Below are positions 26,519 to 36,119 of a stretch of DNA of 64,000 nt, piece by piece. The translations under genes and the position numbers were made by a program. The notes under the pieces were generated by a model. That model was not told the origin of the DNA. It did no database searches and saw nothing but the letters and a program-made list of their open reading frames with translations. This DNA is from an uncultured Desulfovibrio sp. (lineage in GTDB: Bacteria > Desulfobacterota > Desulfovibrionia > Desulfovibrionales > Desulfovibrionaceae): positions 170,768-234,767 of the forward strand of contig NZ_CASDOY010000001.1 in assembly GCF_949282365.1 (NCBI RefSeq), read 5' to 3'. Position 1 is the first letter of the stretch, and every line of letters starts with the position of its first letter.

Positions 26519-27219
26519 CTAGAAAAGTTGCAGTCGGGTCACGGCCAAAACAGCCCAGACCGTCACGAAGGTCCCCATGAGGCAGGCATAGGCCCGCCGG
26601 GTGCGCAACGAAAGGATACCGCCCACCATGCTGGCGCCGAAGAGCATGGGCCAGGTCATCTGGCCCTTGAACAGGGAAAGGCCGTCGCCCAGCAGACGAC
26701 AGAGCAGCCACAAGGCCGTGAAGCAGAGCATATAGAGCGCGAACTGCCAGACAGCGCGTACCACCGCGCCCAGGAGCACCGCCCGGCCGGGGCTCCAGCC
26801 GTGCTCGGAACGGGCCGGGGCCGCCACCAGATCCACCAGCGGATTGAGCGCTATCCGCTGGTAGCGCTCCGCATAGCTGGCCCCGTAGGCCGCGAAGACC
26901 GCGAGCATCAGCGGCGCGAGAAACTGATGGGCCTCTGTCCAGCCCGGATCGATGGAGAGGGGGAAAAGCAGCAGGAAGGCCAGTGTCCCGAAGGGCGGGA
27001 CGACGCTCCCCAGGGCGATGACGTCGAGCCACAAGAGCTCGACCACGATCCCCAGGGAGAGCGCAGGTTGCCAGTGGCCGGAGATCACCCCCAGCAGCAG
27101 GGCCCAGAACAGCGGCCTGTCAACCAGCCTGACGATGCAGGAAGAACGGGCTATCCCCGCGAGGACAAAAAAAAAGCGTACTGCAGGCCCAGCACGAGGG
27201 CATCAGAGAAGCTGCTCAT
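26519..27219 (-). pseudogene. PTS mannose-family IIC permease, frame broken at a 9-base homopolymer
   Basis: The gene starts with ATG at 27219, overlapping the IIB stop, and encodes MSSFSDALVLGLQYAFF; this frame ends at TAG 27151-27153. A run of nine T on the coding strand (27175-27167) lies there. Shifting frame at the run gives VLAGIARSSCIVRLVDRPLF and about 220 more residues of a typical EIIC-man membrane protein, ending at 26519. Seven or ten T would restore one frame. There is no start codon in the second frame before GTG at 27088, well inside conserved sequence. It could be a mutation, a sequencing error in the homopolymer, phase variation, or transcriptional slippage. The family normally works with IID, absent here. 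Confidence 0.75.
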
Positions 27220-27664
27220 AGGCATCCCGGATTTTGTCGGACGGTACACAGCGGAAATCCAGTTCCACAGCCTGCTGCAGCATGGCCCGCAGGTCCGTCC
27301 TGTCCTGCTCGGAAAGGGCCACATGGGGGAAGACCTGGATCTTGCCCGGTGCATAGTGCAAATTGCCGATATTGAGCGCGCGGATGCCCACCCCGCTCTC
27401 CAGGGCCTTGCGGGCATCCTGGCAGTCGGCAAAGAGCACGAGACTGCTCTCGCCGCAGCGGGACAGCGTTTCGCCCAGGTCTTCCACCGGCACGAAATGC
27501 ATGGCCACCTGCTCAGGCACGGCCAGGGACACGATCTGCTGCTGCAGAAGATCCGCAGCCATGGCATCATTGGCCACTATCAGGTGCCGGGCGGCCACAT
27601 ACGGCAGCCAGCCTTCGATGACCTGCCCGTGCACCAGGCGGTTGTCCACCCTGAACCAGAGCAT
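27203..27664 (-). CDS. PTS mannose-family IIB component
   Basis: A 153-residue cytoplasmic phosphocarrier. The signature RVDNRLVHGQV contains the phosphorylated His12, which takes phosphate from IIA and passes it to the sugar or, in a regulatory PTS, to another protein. It lies 3 bases after the IIA gene, and its end overlaps the IIC start by 17 bases. Its place at the end of an rpoN-hpf-rapZ run suggests a regulatory role as well as, or instead of, transport; that is inference. Confidence 0.92.
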   Translation of the reverse strand: MLWFRVDNRLVHGQVIEGWLPYVAARHLIVANDAMAADLLQQQIVSLAVPEQVAMHFVPVEDLGETLSRCGESSLVLFADCQDARKALESGVGIRALNIGNLHYAPGKIQVFPHVALSEQDRTDLRAMLQQAVELDFRCVPSDKIRDAYEQLL

Positions 27665-27667
27665 GGA

Positions 27668-28111
27668 TCAATCGCCTGTTTTTTCTTTGTTCCGTGAGCG
27701 CAGCATGCTGCCGGCCACGACGATGCCCTTGGTACCCGCCTCACCGGCCAACTTGGCCAGCTCGGCAAGCGGCTTTTCGCGGCAGGTGAAGACTTTGAGC
27801 AGCATGGGCAGGTTGACGCCGGTAACGACTTCCACATTGTGGCTCCCCAGCAGGGAAAGCGCCAGATTGGTAGGGGTGCCGCCGAACATGTCGGTCAGGA
27901 TGATGACCCCGGCGCCCTTGTCCAGGCGCTGAGCGGCGTCGTCCAGACGGCGTACGGTCTCGGGCACTTCCTGGGCGATGTCCACGCTGATGGAGGTACA
28001 GTCGCTCAGGGTGCCAAGGATGAATTCCGCCGTACGCAACATGGCAGAACCATAGTCGGCATGGGCGACGACGATGATGCCGACCTGGGTGGAAGATTGC
28101 TGTTCCGACAT
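27668..28111 (-). CDS. PTS mannose-family IIA component
   Basis: A 147-residue cytoplasmic protein with the fold of EIIA-man. VVAHADYGSAML carries the phosphorylated His17, and ILTDMFGGTPTNLAL is the second family signature. It receives phosphate from HPr and gives it to IIB. I chose the ATG at 28111 because GAGG lies about 9 bases upstream and homologous sequence begins just after it. It follows rapZ by 68 bases on the same strand and is probably co-transcribed. Confidence 0.92.
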   Translation of the reverse strand: MSEQQSSTQVGIIVVAHADYGSAMLRTAEFILGTLSDCTSISVDIAQEVPETVRRLDDAAQRLDKGAGVIILTDMFGGTPTNLALSLLGSHNVEVVTGVNLPMLLKVFTCREKPLAELAKLAGEAGTKGIVVAGSMLRSRNKEKTGD

Positions 28112-28179
28112 GACATACCTCGCGCTGGAACTGAAATTGCTGCGAAGCGCAGCCGCTGGCGGCAAGAGTGCCAGCTTTC

Positions 28180-29079
28180 CTAGCCAAGTTCAAGATGCCT
28201 GTGTTCGACACTGGCCGGGTAATCCGCCTGGCGCAACATTTGGAACAGGGCCTCGGCAGTGGCCACCGAACGGTGGCGTCCCCCGGTACAGCCCACGGCG
28301 ATGGTCACCCTGTAGCGTCCTTCCGCCTCCATCTGGGGCAGCATGAAACGCACCAGGTCGAAGAGCCTGCGTTCGAATTCCCGCGCACTCTCGGAAGCGA
28401 AGACATAATCCCGCACGGCCTTGTCCCTGCCGCTGAGCGGGCGCAGTTTTTCCACAAAATAGGGATTGGGCAGGAAACGCAGGTCGAAAACGAAATCCGC
28501 CTCGCGCGGGACACCGTACTTGAAGCCGAAAGAGATGACATTGACCCGGATGGCCCGGAGCCTGCCCGGCGTCCTGCTCCAGCGCTTCTGGATGGCGCGA
28601 CGCAAGTCATGGATGGAAAAGTGGCTGGTGTCTATGACCAGATCAGCCATCTCGCGCACCGGCGTCAGACGGCTGCGCTCTTCGCGCAGGGCGTCTTCCA
28701 GCCCCATGCCCTCGCACTCCAGGGGGTGCGGGCGGCGGGTCGTGGCATAGCGCCGCATGAGCTCCTGCTGCCCGGCCTCCAGGAACAGCAGCAGGGGGCG
28801 GATGCCATGCTCGGCCAGCCGGGCCAGCGCACCGTTGAGTTCCTCCAGGAAATCCTGCTGCCGCATGTCCATGCCAAGGGCCATACCCCGGAAGCGCTCC
28901 ATGGACTCGCGCCGCATCATGTCCGCCATTTCAGCCGCCAGACTGGCGGGCAGACCGTCCACGGTGAAATAGCGCAGATCCTCAAAAACCTGCAGGGCCG
29001 TGCTTTTCCCGGCCCCGGAAAGACCGGTGACGATACAGATCTGGACGGGCGTCGCCGCTTCATCGGATGTCTGGCTCAT
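28180..29079 (-). CDS. rapZ: RNase adapter / nucleotide-binding protein RapZ
   Basis: A 299-residue P-loop protein. Walker A is GLSGAGKST at 19-27, and the C-terminal half carries the family motifs FGFKYGVP and [11 protein letters not shown]. In E. coli RapZ binds the sRNA GlmZ and RNase E to control glucosamine-6-phosphate synthase; outside enterics the target is usually unknown though nucleotide binding is retained. It sits between hpf and a PTS IIA gene, the conserved rpoN-region arrangement. A GC hairpin lies just upstream of its start. Confidence 0.94.
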   Translation of the reverse strand: MSQTSDEAATPVQICIVTGLSGAGKSTALQVFEDLRYFTVDGLPASLAAEMADMMRRESMERFRGMALGMDMRQQDFLEELNGALARLAEHGIRPLLLFLEAGQQELMRRYATTRRPHPLECEGMGLEDALREERSRLTPVREMADLVIDTSHFSIHDLRRAIQKRWSRTPGRLRAIRVNVISFGFKYGVPREADFVFDLRFLPNPYFVEKLRPLSGRDKAVRDYVFASESAREFERRLFDLVRFMLPQMEAEGRYRVTIAVGCTGGRHRSVATAEALFQMLRQADYPASVEHRHLELG

Positions 29080-29092
29080 GGCATTCTCGAAA

Positions 29093-29112
29093 GGGCCCCC
29101 TTGCGGGGGCCC
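29093..29112 (-). promoter_or_regulatory. GC hairpin between hpf and rapZ
   Basis: Perfect 8-bp stem GGGCCCCC / GGGGGCCC with a GCAA loop on the transcript, followed only by TTTC. It could be a partial attenuator, or a stabilising or processing site between the two messages. Confidence 0.5.
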
Positions 29113-29121
29113 GGGATATGT

Positions 29122-29661
29122 TTACAAAACGGGGTCGATGACGGCATAGCCGCCGATGCGGCGCCGGTAGACCACGTTGACGCGCTCGGTCTCGGCGTTG
29201 ATGAAGACAAGGAACTCACTGCCGATGGATTCCAGCTGCATCAGGGCCTCGTCCAGATGCAGGGGCTTGGGCGCGAAGCGCTCGGTACCCACCACGGCGG
29301 GCTCTTCGTCGGGCTCGGCCTCCAGATTGTAGGTGAAGACATCCACGGCGGCGTTGCGGGCCTGACGGCGCTGCTCCTTGACGCGCGAGACATGCTTCTT
29401 GATCTGGGCCTCGACCTTGTCCACCACGAGGTCGATGGCGGCGTACATGTCGGAGGACTGCTCGGTAGCGCTGAGATGCAGCCCCTCGCCGGCGATGGTC
29501 ACTTCACAGCGATGCCGGAACTTGTCCACGATAAGCACAACACCGACTTCCAGCCCGGCAGCCTTGCCGAAAAAACGCCCCATCTTTTCCATACGGCGAC
29601 GGGCGTACTTCTTCAGATGATCGGAGGCCTCGAAGTTCTTGAAAGTAAAAGCAATGTTCAT
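29122..29661 (-). CDS. hpf: Ribosome hibernation promoting factor, long form
   Basis: A 179-residue protein with an N-terminal S30AE/YfiA fold (MNIAFTFKNFEASDHLKKYA) that blocks the decoding centre and a C-terminal dimerisation domain (VGTERFAPKPLHLDEAL, then NVVYRRRIGGYAVIDP), the layout of long HPF proteins that pair 70S ribosomes into 100S particles. A charged linker joins the two. It follows rpoN by 22 bases. Long HPF normally acts alone, without RMF. Confidence 0.94.
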   Translation of the reverse strand: MNIAFTFKNFEASDHLKKYARRRMEKMGRFFGKAAGLEVGVVLIVDKFRHRCEVTIAGEGLHLSATEQSSDMYAAIDLVVDKVEAQIKKHVSRVKEQRRQARNAAVDVFTYNLEAEPDEEPAVVGTERFAPKPLHLDEALMQLESIGSEFLVFINAETERVNVVYRRRIGGYAVIDPVL

Positions 29662-29683
29662 AGAACCTCCCGTGGTGCAGGAA

Positions 29684-31114
29684 TCAGAAATGTTCCTTGC
29701 GCTTAGAGGATGAGGGGATGTTCAGCGCCGTGCGGTACTTGGCCACCGTGCGCCGGGCTATATTGACCTTCAACTGTTCCTTGAGCAATTCGCCGAGGCG
29801 TTCGTCGCTCAGGGGAGCTTTGGGATCTTCATCGGCAATGAACTTCTTGATGAGGGCCTTGACGCTCTCCGAGCCTACCTGACTTCCGTCATCCAGTTCA
29901 AGCCCGCTGTTGAAGAAAAATTTGAGTTCAAAGATGCCGTGCGGCGTGGCCACATATTTATTGGTGGTGATGCGGCTGACCGTGGACTCGTGCATGCCGA
30001 TGTCGTCGGCGATATCCTTGAGGATGAGCGGTGCGAGCCTAGTGACACCGTCACGGAAAAAGGGCTGCTGGTGTTTGACGATGCTCTCCACCACCTTGTA
30101 CAGCGTCCGCTGGCGCTGGTACAGGCTGCGGATGAGCCAGGAGGCGGAACGCATCTTTTCCGCGACGTAGTCCTTCTCCTTTTCATTACAGGAGGGGACG
30201 CCGTCACGCAACATGCTGGAAAGCTGCAGATGCGGCAGGCCGTCCTCGTTGAGCAGGATGACGAACTCGTCGCCCACGCTGTACACGAAGACGTCCGGGC
30301 TGACGTAAGTGGGCTCGCTGCCGTCGAAACTGGCCCCGGGCAGGGGTTCCAGAGACTGGATGATGTCCAGGTATTCGCGCAGGCCTTCCATATCCAGCTT
30401 GAACTTGCGCAGCAGGGGCTTGTAGCGGTGGGCCTCCAGATCCTCCAGATGCGACTGCACCAGTTCCAGCAGGATGGGATCGCGGTCGTAGCGCAGGTTC
30501 TTCAGCTGCACCAGCAGGCATTCACGGGCATCGCGGGCCGCCACGCCCACGGGATCGAAGAGCTGCACACGCTCCAGCACCGTCTGCACGGCCTCGGGCG
30601 TGGTGGACGCCATCTCGGCGATCTCCTCGATGCTGGCGTGCAGATAGCCCGAAGACCCCAGATTGCCGATGATGATCTCGCCGATCTCCTTCTGCTCGTC
30701 CGTCAGGGTCGAAAGATGCAGCTGCCACAGCAGGTGGCCTTCCAGGGTGGGCTTGGCCGAATAGCGGGCCTCCAGGGGCGAGATCTCTTCCGCTATCTCC
30801 AGCTCGCGGCCCTGGGAGCTGCGCGGCGTACTGGCGAACTCCCCGAGATATTCCTCCCAGTCGGCATTGCGGGACAGGTCCTCGTCGTAGACTTCGTCCT
30901 GCGGCTTTTCGTGGCGTGCGTCCTCCGCCTCCTGCTGGGGGGCGGGCTCGCCGGCCGGGGCTTCCTCCAGGAAGGGATTTTCCAGCAGCTCCTGCTGGAC
31001 GGTCTCCAGAAGCTCGACACGAGAAAGCTGCAACAGCTTGATGGCCTGCTGCAGCTGGGGGGTCATCACCAGCTGCTGCGACAATTTGAGTTGTTGACGA
31101 AGTTCCAATGCCAT
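29684..31114 (-). CDS. rpoN: RNA polymerase sigma-54 factor
   Basis: A 476-residue sigma factor for -24/-12 promoters that require AAA activators. The Gln/Leu-rich region I (LRQQLKLSQQLVMTPQLQQA) starts at the N-terminus, an acidic linker follows, then the core-binding and HTH regions (STVSRITTNKY), and the RpoN box, here ARRTVAKYRTAL, near the C-terminus. I chose the ATG at 31114 because region I must begin there. It heads the hpf-rapZ-PTS run. The ptsN (EIIA-Ntr) gene often found here is absent. Confidence 0.96.
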   Translation of the reverse strand: MALELRQQLKLSQQLVMTPQLQQAIKLLQLSRVELLETVQQELLENPFLEEAPAGEPAPQQEAEDARHEKPQDEVYDEDLSRNADWEEYLGEFASTPRSSQGRELEIAEEISPLEARYSAKPTLEGHLLWQLHLSTLTDEQKEIGEIIIGNLGSSGYLHASIEEIAEMASTTPEAVQTVLERVQLFDPVGVAARDARECLLVQLKNLRYDRDPILLELVQSHLEDLEAHRYKPLLRKFKLDMEGLREYLDIIQSLEPLPGASFDGSEPTYVSPDVFVYSVGDEFVILLNEDGLPHLQLSSMLRDGVPSCNEKEKDYVAEKMRSASWLIRSLYQRQRTLYKVVESIVKHQQPFFRDGVTRLAPLILKDIADDIGMHESTVSRITTNKYVATPHGIFELKFFFNSGLELDDGSQVGSESVKALIKKFIADEDPKAPLSDERLGELLKEQLKVNIARRTVAKYRTALNIPSSSKRKEHF

Positions 31115-31227
31115 AACATGTGATCCTGTCTGTAAAAATTTCCTGCGTTTCAAATAGCATGCCACATGCGGCAGCAATAGGCAAGACAGACTGCGGCCGG
31201 AAGGAGGACCGCCCTTCACGGCGCGCA

Positions 31228-31264
31228 TAAAAAAGGGCGCCCCGTTGCTCACGGAACGCCCTGC
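31228..31264 (-). terminator. Terminator of pyrG
   Basis: A long stem (AGGGCGTTCCGT with AACGGGGCGCCCT, two G-U pairs) followed by TTTTTT on the minus strand. It insulates rpoN from pyrG transcription. Confidence 0.85.
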
Positions 31265-31284
31265 ACAGTGCTTTGCGCAACGGC

Positions 31285-32934
<1,650 letters not shown>

Positions 32935-33029
32935 CTACCTTTTGGTGACATACAGCGGACCGTGGTCCGGACCGCATGTGCTGCGCAGGGACAGGCCGCT
33001 TTCGCGCAATCGGGTAGTTTTACATCAAG

Positions 33030-33059
33030 TTGAAGAAATTTGCCAGCATTGACTATTAG
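33030..33059 (+). promoter_or_regulatory. Possible promoter of purQ
   Basis: TTGAAG, 18-base spacer, TATTAG, about 78 bases before the purQ ATG. Plausible but not strong. Confidence 0.4.
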
Positions 33060-33136
33060 AAACTTTGCAGGTAGTCTCTTTTTCCATTTCCACAGTGGCC
33101 CTTTGTGGCTACCGCTTGCAAGGAGGCTTCTGCCGC

Positions 33137-33949
33137 ATGGGCACAGTCAATACTCTCGTCATCACCGGCTATGGCACCAATTCCCACCTCGAAACCGCCC
33201 ACGCTGCCCGCCTGGCGGGTGCCGACCGCGCTGACGTCGTCCATTTTTCCGACATCGTGGCCGCCAAAGTCCGCCTGAGCGACTATCATTTCCTCGTTTT
33301 TCCCGGCGGCTTCCTGGATGGCGACGATCTGGGCGCCGCCCAGGCCGCCAGCATGCGCTGGCGCTATCTCAAGGACAGCACGGGCACGCCCCTGCTCCAG
33401 TCCCTGACCGACTTCATCAATGACGGCAAGCTGATCCTGGGCATCTGCAACGGTTTCCAGCTGCTGGTCAAGCTGGGCGTGCTGCCCGCCCTGGACAACA
33501 ACCGCTTCGAGCGCCAGGTCTCGCTGAGCCACAACGACTCCGCCCGCTATGAAGACCGCTGGGTCCATCTGCTGCCCAATCCCAAGAGCCCCTGCGTCTT
33601 CACCAAGGACCTGCCCATGATGGCCATGCCCGTACGCCACGGCGAAGGCAAGCTCATCGCCCGCGACGACGCCACCCTGCAGCGCCTGGCCGACGAGAAC
33701 CTCATTGCCCTGCAGTATGCTGATCCCGAGACCGGCAAGGCCACCATGGAATATCCGCTCAATCCCAACGGCTCCAGCCTGGCCATCGCCGGCCTGACGG
33801 ATCCCAGCGGACGCGTGCTGGGCCTCATGCCCCATCCCGAGGCCTTCCATCATGTGACCAATTACCCCACCTGGACCCGCGGCGCCATCGACGTGCCCCC
33901 GGCCACCCAGCTGTTCTCCAACGCCGTGCGCTATCTGCGCGCCCTGTAG
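33137..33949 (+). CDS. purQ: Phosphoribosylformylglycinamidine synthase, glutaminase subunit PurQ
   Basis: A 270-residue class I glutamine amidotransferase. The nucleophile Cys is in GICNGFQ and the His/Glu pair in MPHPEAFHH. It supplies ammonia for FGAM synthesis in purine biosynthesis and needs a PurL partner, not in this window. It is longer than the ~227-residue Bacillus enzyme and resembles the amidotransferase end of large PurL proteins. I set the start at ATG 33137 with AAGGAGG about 11 bases upstream; an upstream in-frame start lacks a ribosome site. Confidence 0.9.
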   Translation: MGTVNTLVITGYGTNSHLETAHAARLAGADRADVVHFSDIVAAKVRLSDYHFLVFPGGFLDGDDLGAAQAASMRWRYLKDSTGTPLLQSLTDFINDGKLILGICNGFQLLVKLGVLPALDNNRFERQVSLSHNDSARYEDRWVHLLPNPKSPCVFTKDLPMMAMPVRHGEGKLIARDDATLQRLADENLIALQYADPETGKATMEYPLNPNGSSLAIAGLTDPSGRVLGLMPHPEAFHHVTNYPTWTRGAIDVPPATQLFSNAVRYLRAL

Positions 33950-33972
33950 GAAAACGGTCCAGGACTTCCCGC

Positions 33973-34001
33973 TTGACAGCGGACGCGCAGCCAGCTAGAT
34001 T
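33973..34001 (+). promoter_or_regulatory. Strong promoter upstream of the candidate small RNA
   Basis: Perfect TTGACA, 17-base spacer and TAGATT. Transcription would start near 34008, about 130 bases before the next ATG. Confidence 0.75.
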
Positions 34002-34007
34002 CTCCCA

Positions 34008-34123
34008 ACCATTTTGCTGGTTACGGCCTAGGTGGTCGCAGACACAGGTGTCGATCATTTGCAGCGAGCCTGCCGCCCTTTGCTTTTGAAAGCACTTTTC
34101 TGGTTTCAGGGAAGTGCTTTTTT
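34008..34123 (+). ncRNA. Candidate structured small RNA or attenuator leader
   Basis: A stretch of about 116 nt bounded by a strong promoter and an intrinsic terminator, with no reading frame of note. It folds as a series of hairpins: AACCA/TGGTT near 34009, GACAC/GTGTC near 34040, GCAG/CTGC near 34060, and a 14-bp terminator stem at 34089-34120 followed by TTT. It does not match 6S, SRP, tmRNA or a riboswitch that I know. It may be an independent sRNA or a leader that terminates ahead of the Nif3-like gene, whose ribosome site starts just after the U-tract. Confidence 0.5.
34089..34123 (+). terminator. Terminator of the candidate small RNA
   Basis: AAAGCACTTTTCTG pairs with CAGGGAAGTGCTTT (14 bp including two G-U) around a GTTT loop; the run of T continues to 34123. 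Confidence 0.75.
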
Positions 34124-34139
34124 ACTGTGAGGGATTGTC

Positions 34140-34934
34140 ATGCATATAGCAGAGATTATTGCCCGGATAGAACAGATGGCCCCCCTGCAGGGAGCCGCGT
34201 CATGGGATGCCTCCGGCCTTCAGGTGGCGGCCCGCAGGACCGATGCCGAACGCCTGGCCGTCTGCCTGGACCCGAGCCCGGCTTCCATCGCAGCCGCGCT
34301 CAAGCTCGGTGCCCAGTGCATCCTGAGCCATCATCCGCTGGCCCTCAAGCCGTCGCTGCCCAAGCGCCTCGACCATTATCACGAGGTCCTGCGCCTGCTG
34401 CTGACCAGCGACGTGCCGCTCTATGCGGCCCATACCTCGCTGGACGTCAATAGCGAAGGCCCGGCGGCCTGGCTGGCCCGCGAGCTGCACCTGGACGGTC
34501 TGGCCGTGCTGGAACCCACCGCCCCCGGTACGGGCGACCTGCCCCACGGGTTCGGCCTGGCCGGCGATCTGGCCGAACCTGTGAGCCTGCAGCAGCTGAC
34601 GGACATGCTGGCCGCGCACATCGACCTGTCCACGGCCACGGTCAGCGGTCCCTGCCCGGCTGCCATCCGGCGCGTGGCCTACTGCACCGGTTCCGGCTCC
34701 TCCCTGCTGGACGAGGCCCGGGCCGCGAACGCCGATATTTTCATCACCGGCGACGTCAAATACCATACGGCGCTGGATACGCAACTTTGTCTTTTCGACG
34801 TGGGACACCACAGCCTGGAAGAAGAAATGATGCGGCGTGCCGCCATCGAGCTGCAGCATGCCTGCCCGGGGCTCGAAGTCGTCTTCGTGCCTTCGGCCTC
34901 TCCATTCCAGCCCGTCCGGCCCCGCGTTTTTTAG
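34140..34934 (+). CDS. Nif3-like dinuclear metal-centre protein (YbgI family)
   Basis: A 264-residue protein of the Nif3/DUF34 family, which forms hexameric rings with a two-metal site. Metal ligands are visible as LSHHPLAL near 62 and YHTALDTQLCLFDVGHHSLEEE near the C-terminus, broken by fold elements. The family may act as a GTP cyclohydrolase-like or metal-insertion hydrolase; the function is not settled. GAGGG precedes the ATG. It is followed 10 bases later by a zinc-ribbon coiled-coil protein, a pairing common in many bacteria. Confidence 0.88.
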   Translation: MHIAEIIARIEQMAPLQGAASWDASGLQVAARRTDAERLAVCLDPSPASIAAALKLGAQCILSHHPLALKPSLPKRLDHYHEVLRLLLTSDVPLYAAHTSLDVNSEGPAAWLARELHLDGLAVLEPTAPGTGDLPHGFGLAGDLAEPVSLQQLTDMLAAHIDLSTATVSGPCPAAIRRVAYCTGSGSSLLDEARAANADIFITGDVKYHTALDTQLCLFDVGHHSLEEEMMRRAAIELQHACPGLEVVFVPSASPFQPVRPRVF

Positions 34935-34944
34935 GAGGGAACTC

Positions 34945-35721
34945 ATGAGCAACGCTGTCTACCTTGACCAGATCCGCCAGCTTGTCGAGCTGCAGAAAGT
35001 GGATGACGCCATCTTTGCCGTGCGTCAGGAACTGGAATCCGCGCCCCGCCAGCTGGACGAGCTGCAGGCCAAATTCGACGCCAGCAACGCCCAGCGCGAA
35101 CGCATCCTGGAAAAGCTGGCCCACCTGCAGGAACAGCAGAAGCGTCTGGCCATGGAGATCGACGACGATTCCGCCCGCATCAAGAAGAGCAAGAACAAGC
35201 TCATGCAGGTGGAAAACACGCGTGAATACCATGCCATGATGCGCGAAATGGACAGCATGGAAAAGATCAACCGCTCCCGTGAGGAAGAAAAAATGGCCCT
35301 CATGGAAGAAGTGCAGCGCCAGAACGACGCTCTGGCCGAACTGGACCTGACCCACGGCGCCCTGCAGGCCGAGCTGGAAGTGCGCCGCGACGGCATGGAA
35401 GAAAAGATCCAGATGGCCCAGGCCAAACTGGCCGAACTGGAGGAAAAGCGCCACCATGCCGCCGTCGTCATCCCCCAGCCGGTCTTCGTGCGTTACGAAT
35501 TCATCCGCGAACGTCTTGAGCATCCCGTCATCGTGGGCGTGCGCGAGGGCATCTGCTCCGGTTGCCATATCGCCATCCCGCCGCAGTCCTTCATCGAGCT
35601 GCAGCGCGGCCAGCAGATCCTGAGCTGCCCCAACTGCCAGCGCCTGATCTTCTGGAACGAGCATTTCCCCGACATGGAGCTGCAGGCCATCCCGCCCAAG
35701 CCCAAGACGCTGGTGGACTAA
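34945..35721 (+). CDS. C4-type zinc-ribbon, coiled-coil protein (CT398-like)
   Basis: A 258-residue protein with about 170 residues of heptad-rich coiled coil (KLAHLQEQQKRLAMEI and repeats of Glu, Leu and Lys) and a C-terminal zinc ribbon with CSGC and CPNC pairs near 199 and 232. Chlamydial CT398 and its relatives have this layout and are linked with sigma-54 or nucleic-acid binding, though function is not established. AGGAGGG lies 6 bases before the ATG. It is paired with the Nif3-like gene and followed immediately by RNase P RNA. Confidence 0.87.
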   Translation: MSNAVYLDQIRQLVELQKVDDAIFAVRQELESAPRQLDELQAKFDASNAQRERILEKLAHLQEQQKRLAMEIDDDSARIKKSKNKLMQVENTREYHAMMREMDSMEKINRSREEEKMALMEEVQRQNDALAELDLTHGALQAELEVRRDGMEEKIQMAQAKLAELEEKRHHAAVVIPQPVFVRYEFIRERLEHPVIVGVREGICSGCHIAIPPQSFIELQRGQQILSCPNCQRLIFWNEHFPDMELQAIPPKPKTLVD

Positions 35722-35729
35722 AAAATCAA

Positions 35730-36108
35730 CAGGCAGGAGCCGGCCAGATCGCCGCTGCGGGCATCGTCCCGGAGAGGAAAGTCCGGGCTCCACAGGGCAG
35801 GACGCTGGATAACGTCCAGGAAGGGCGACCTTCGGACAGCGCCACAGAAAGCAAACCGCCCGGCCGGTCCCGTACCGGCCGGGTAAGGGTGAAACGGTGG
35901 AGCAAGAGACCACCAGATGCCATGGTGACATGGCATGCTCGGCATACCCCGTCTGGAGCAAGGCCAAATAGGGAAGGAGGCTGGCCCGGCCATACCTTCC
36001 GGGTAGGCTGCTTGAGGGAGCGGGCAACCGCTCTCCTAGAGGAATGGCGATCGCGCGCCCCGGCGCGAACAGAACCCGGCTTATCGTCCGACTCCTGCCT
36101 GTTTTTTT
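35730..36108 (+). ncRNA. rnpB: RNase P RNA, bacterial type A
   Basis: The catalytic RNA that trims tRNA 5' leaders. The P1 stem is formed by AGGCAGGAG near 35731 and CTCCTGCCT near 36092. Universal core elements are in order: GAGGAAAGTCCGGGCTCC near 35773, ACAGAAA near 35843, AGGGTGAAACGGTG near 35885, AGAGACCACCAG near 35907, AGAGGAATG near 36038 and ACAGAACCCGGCTTATC near 36069. P1 runs straight into a T-run (36102-36108), the terminator. It starts 9 bases after the zinc-ribbon gene, so it may be partly read through from that operon. Confidence 0.97.
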
Positions 36109-36119
36109 GCGAGTACAGC

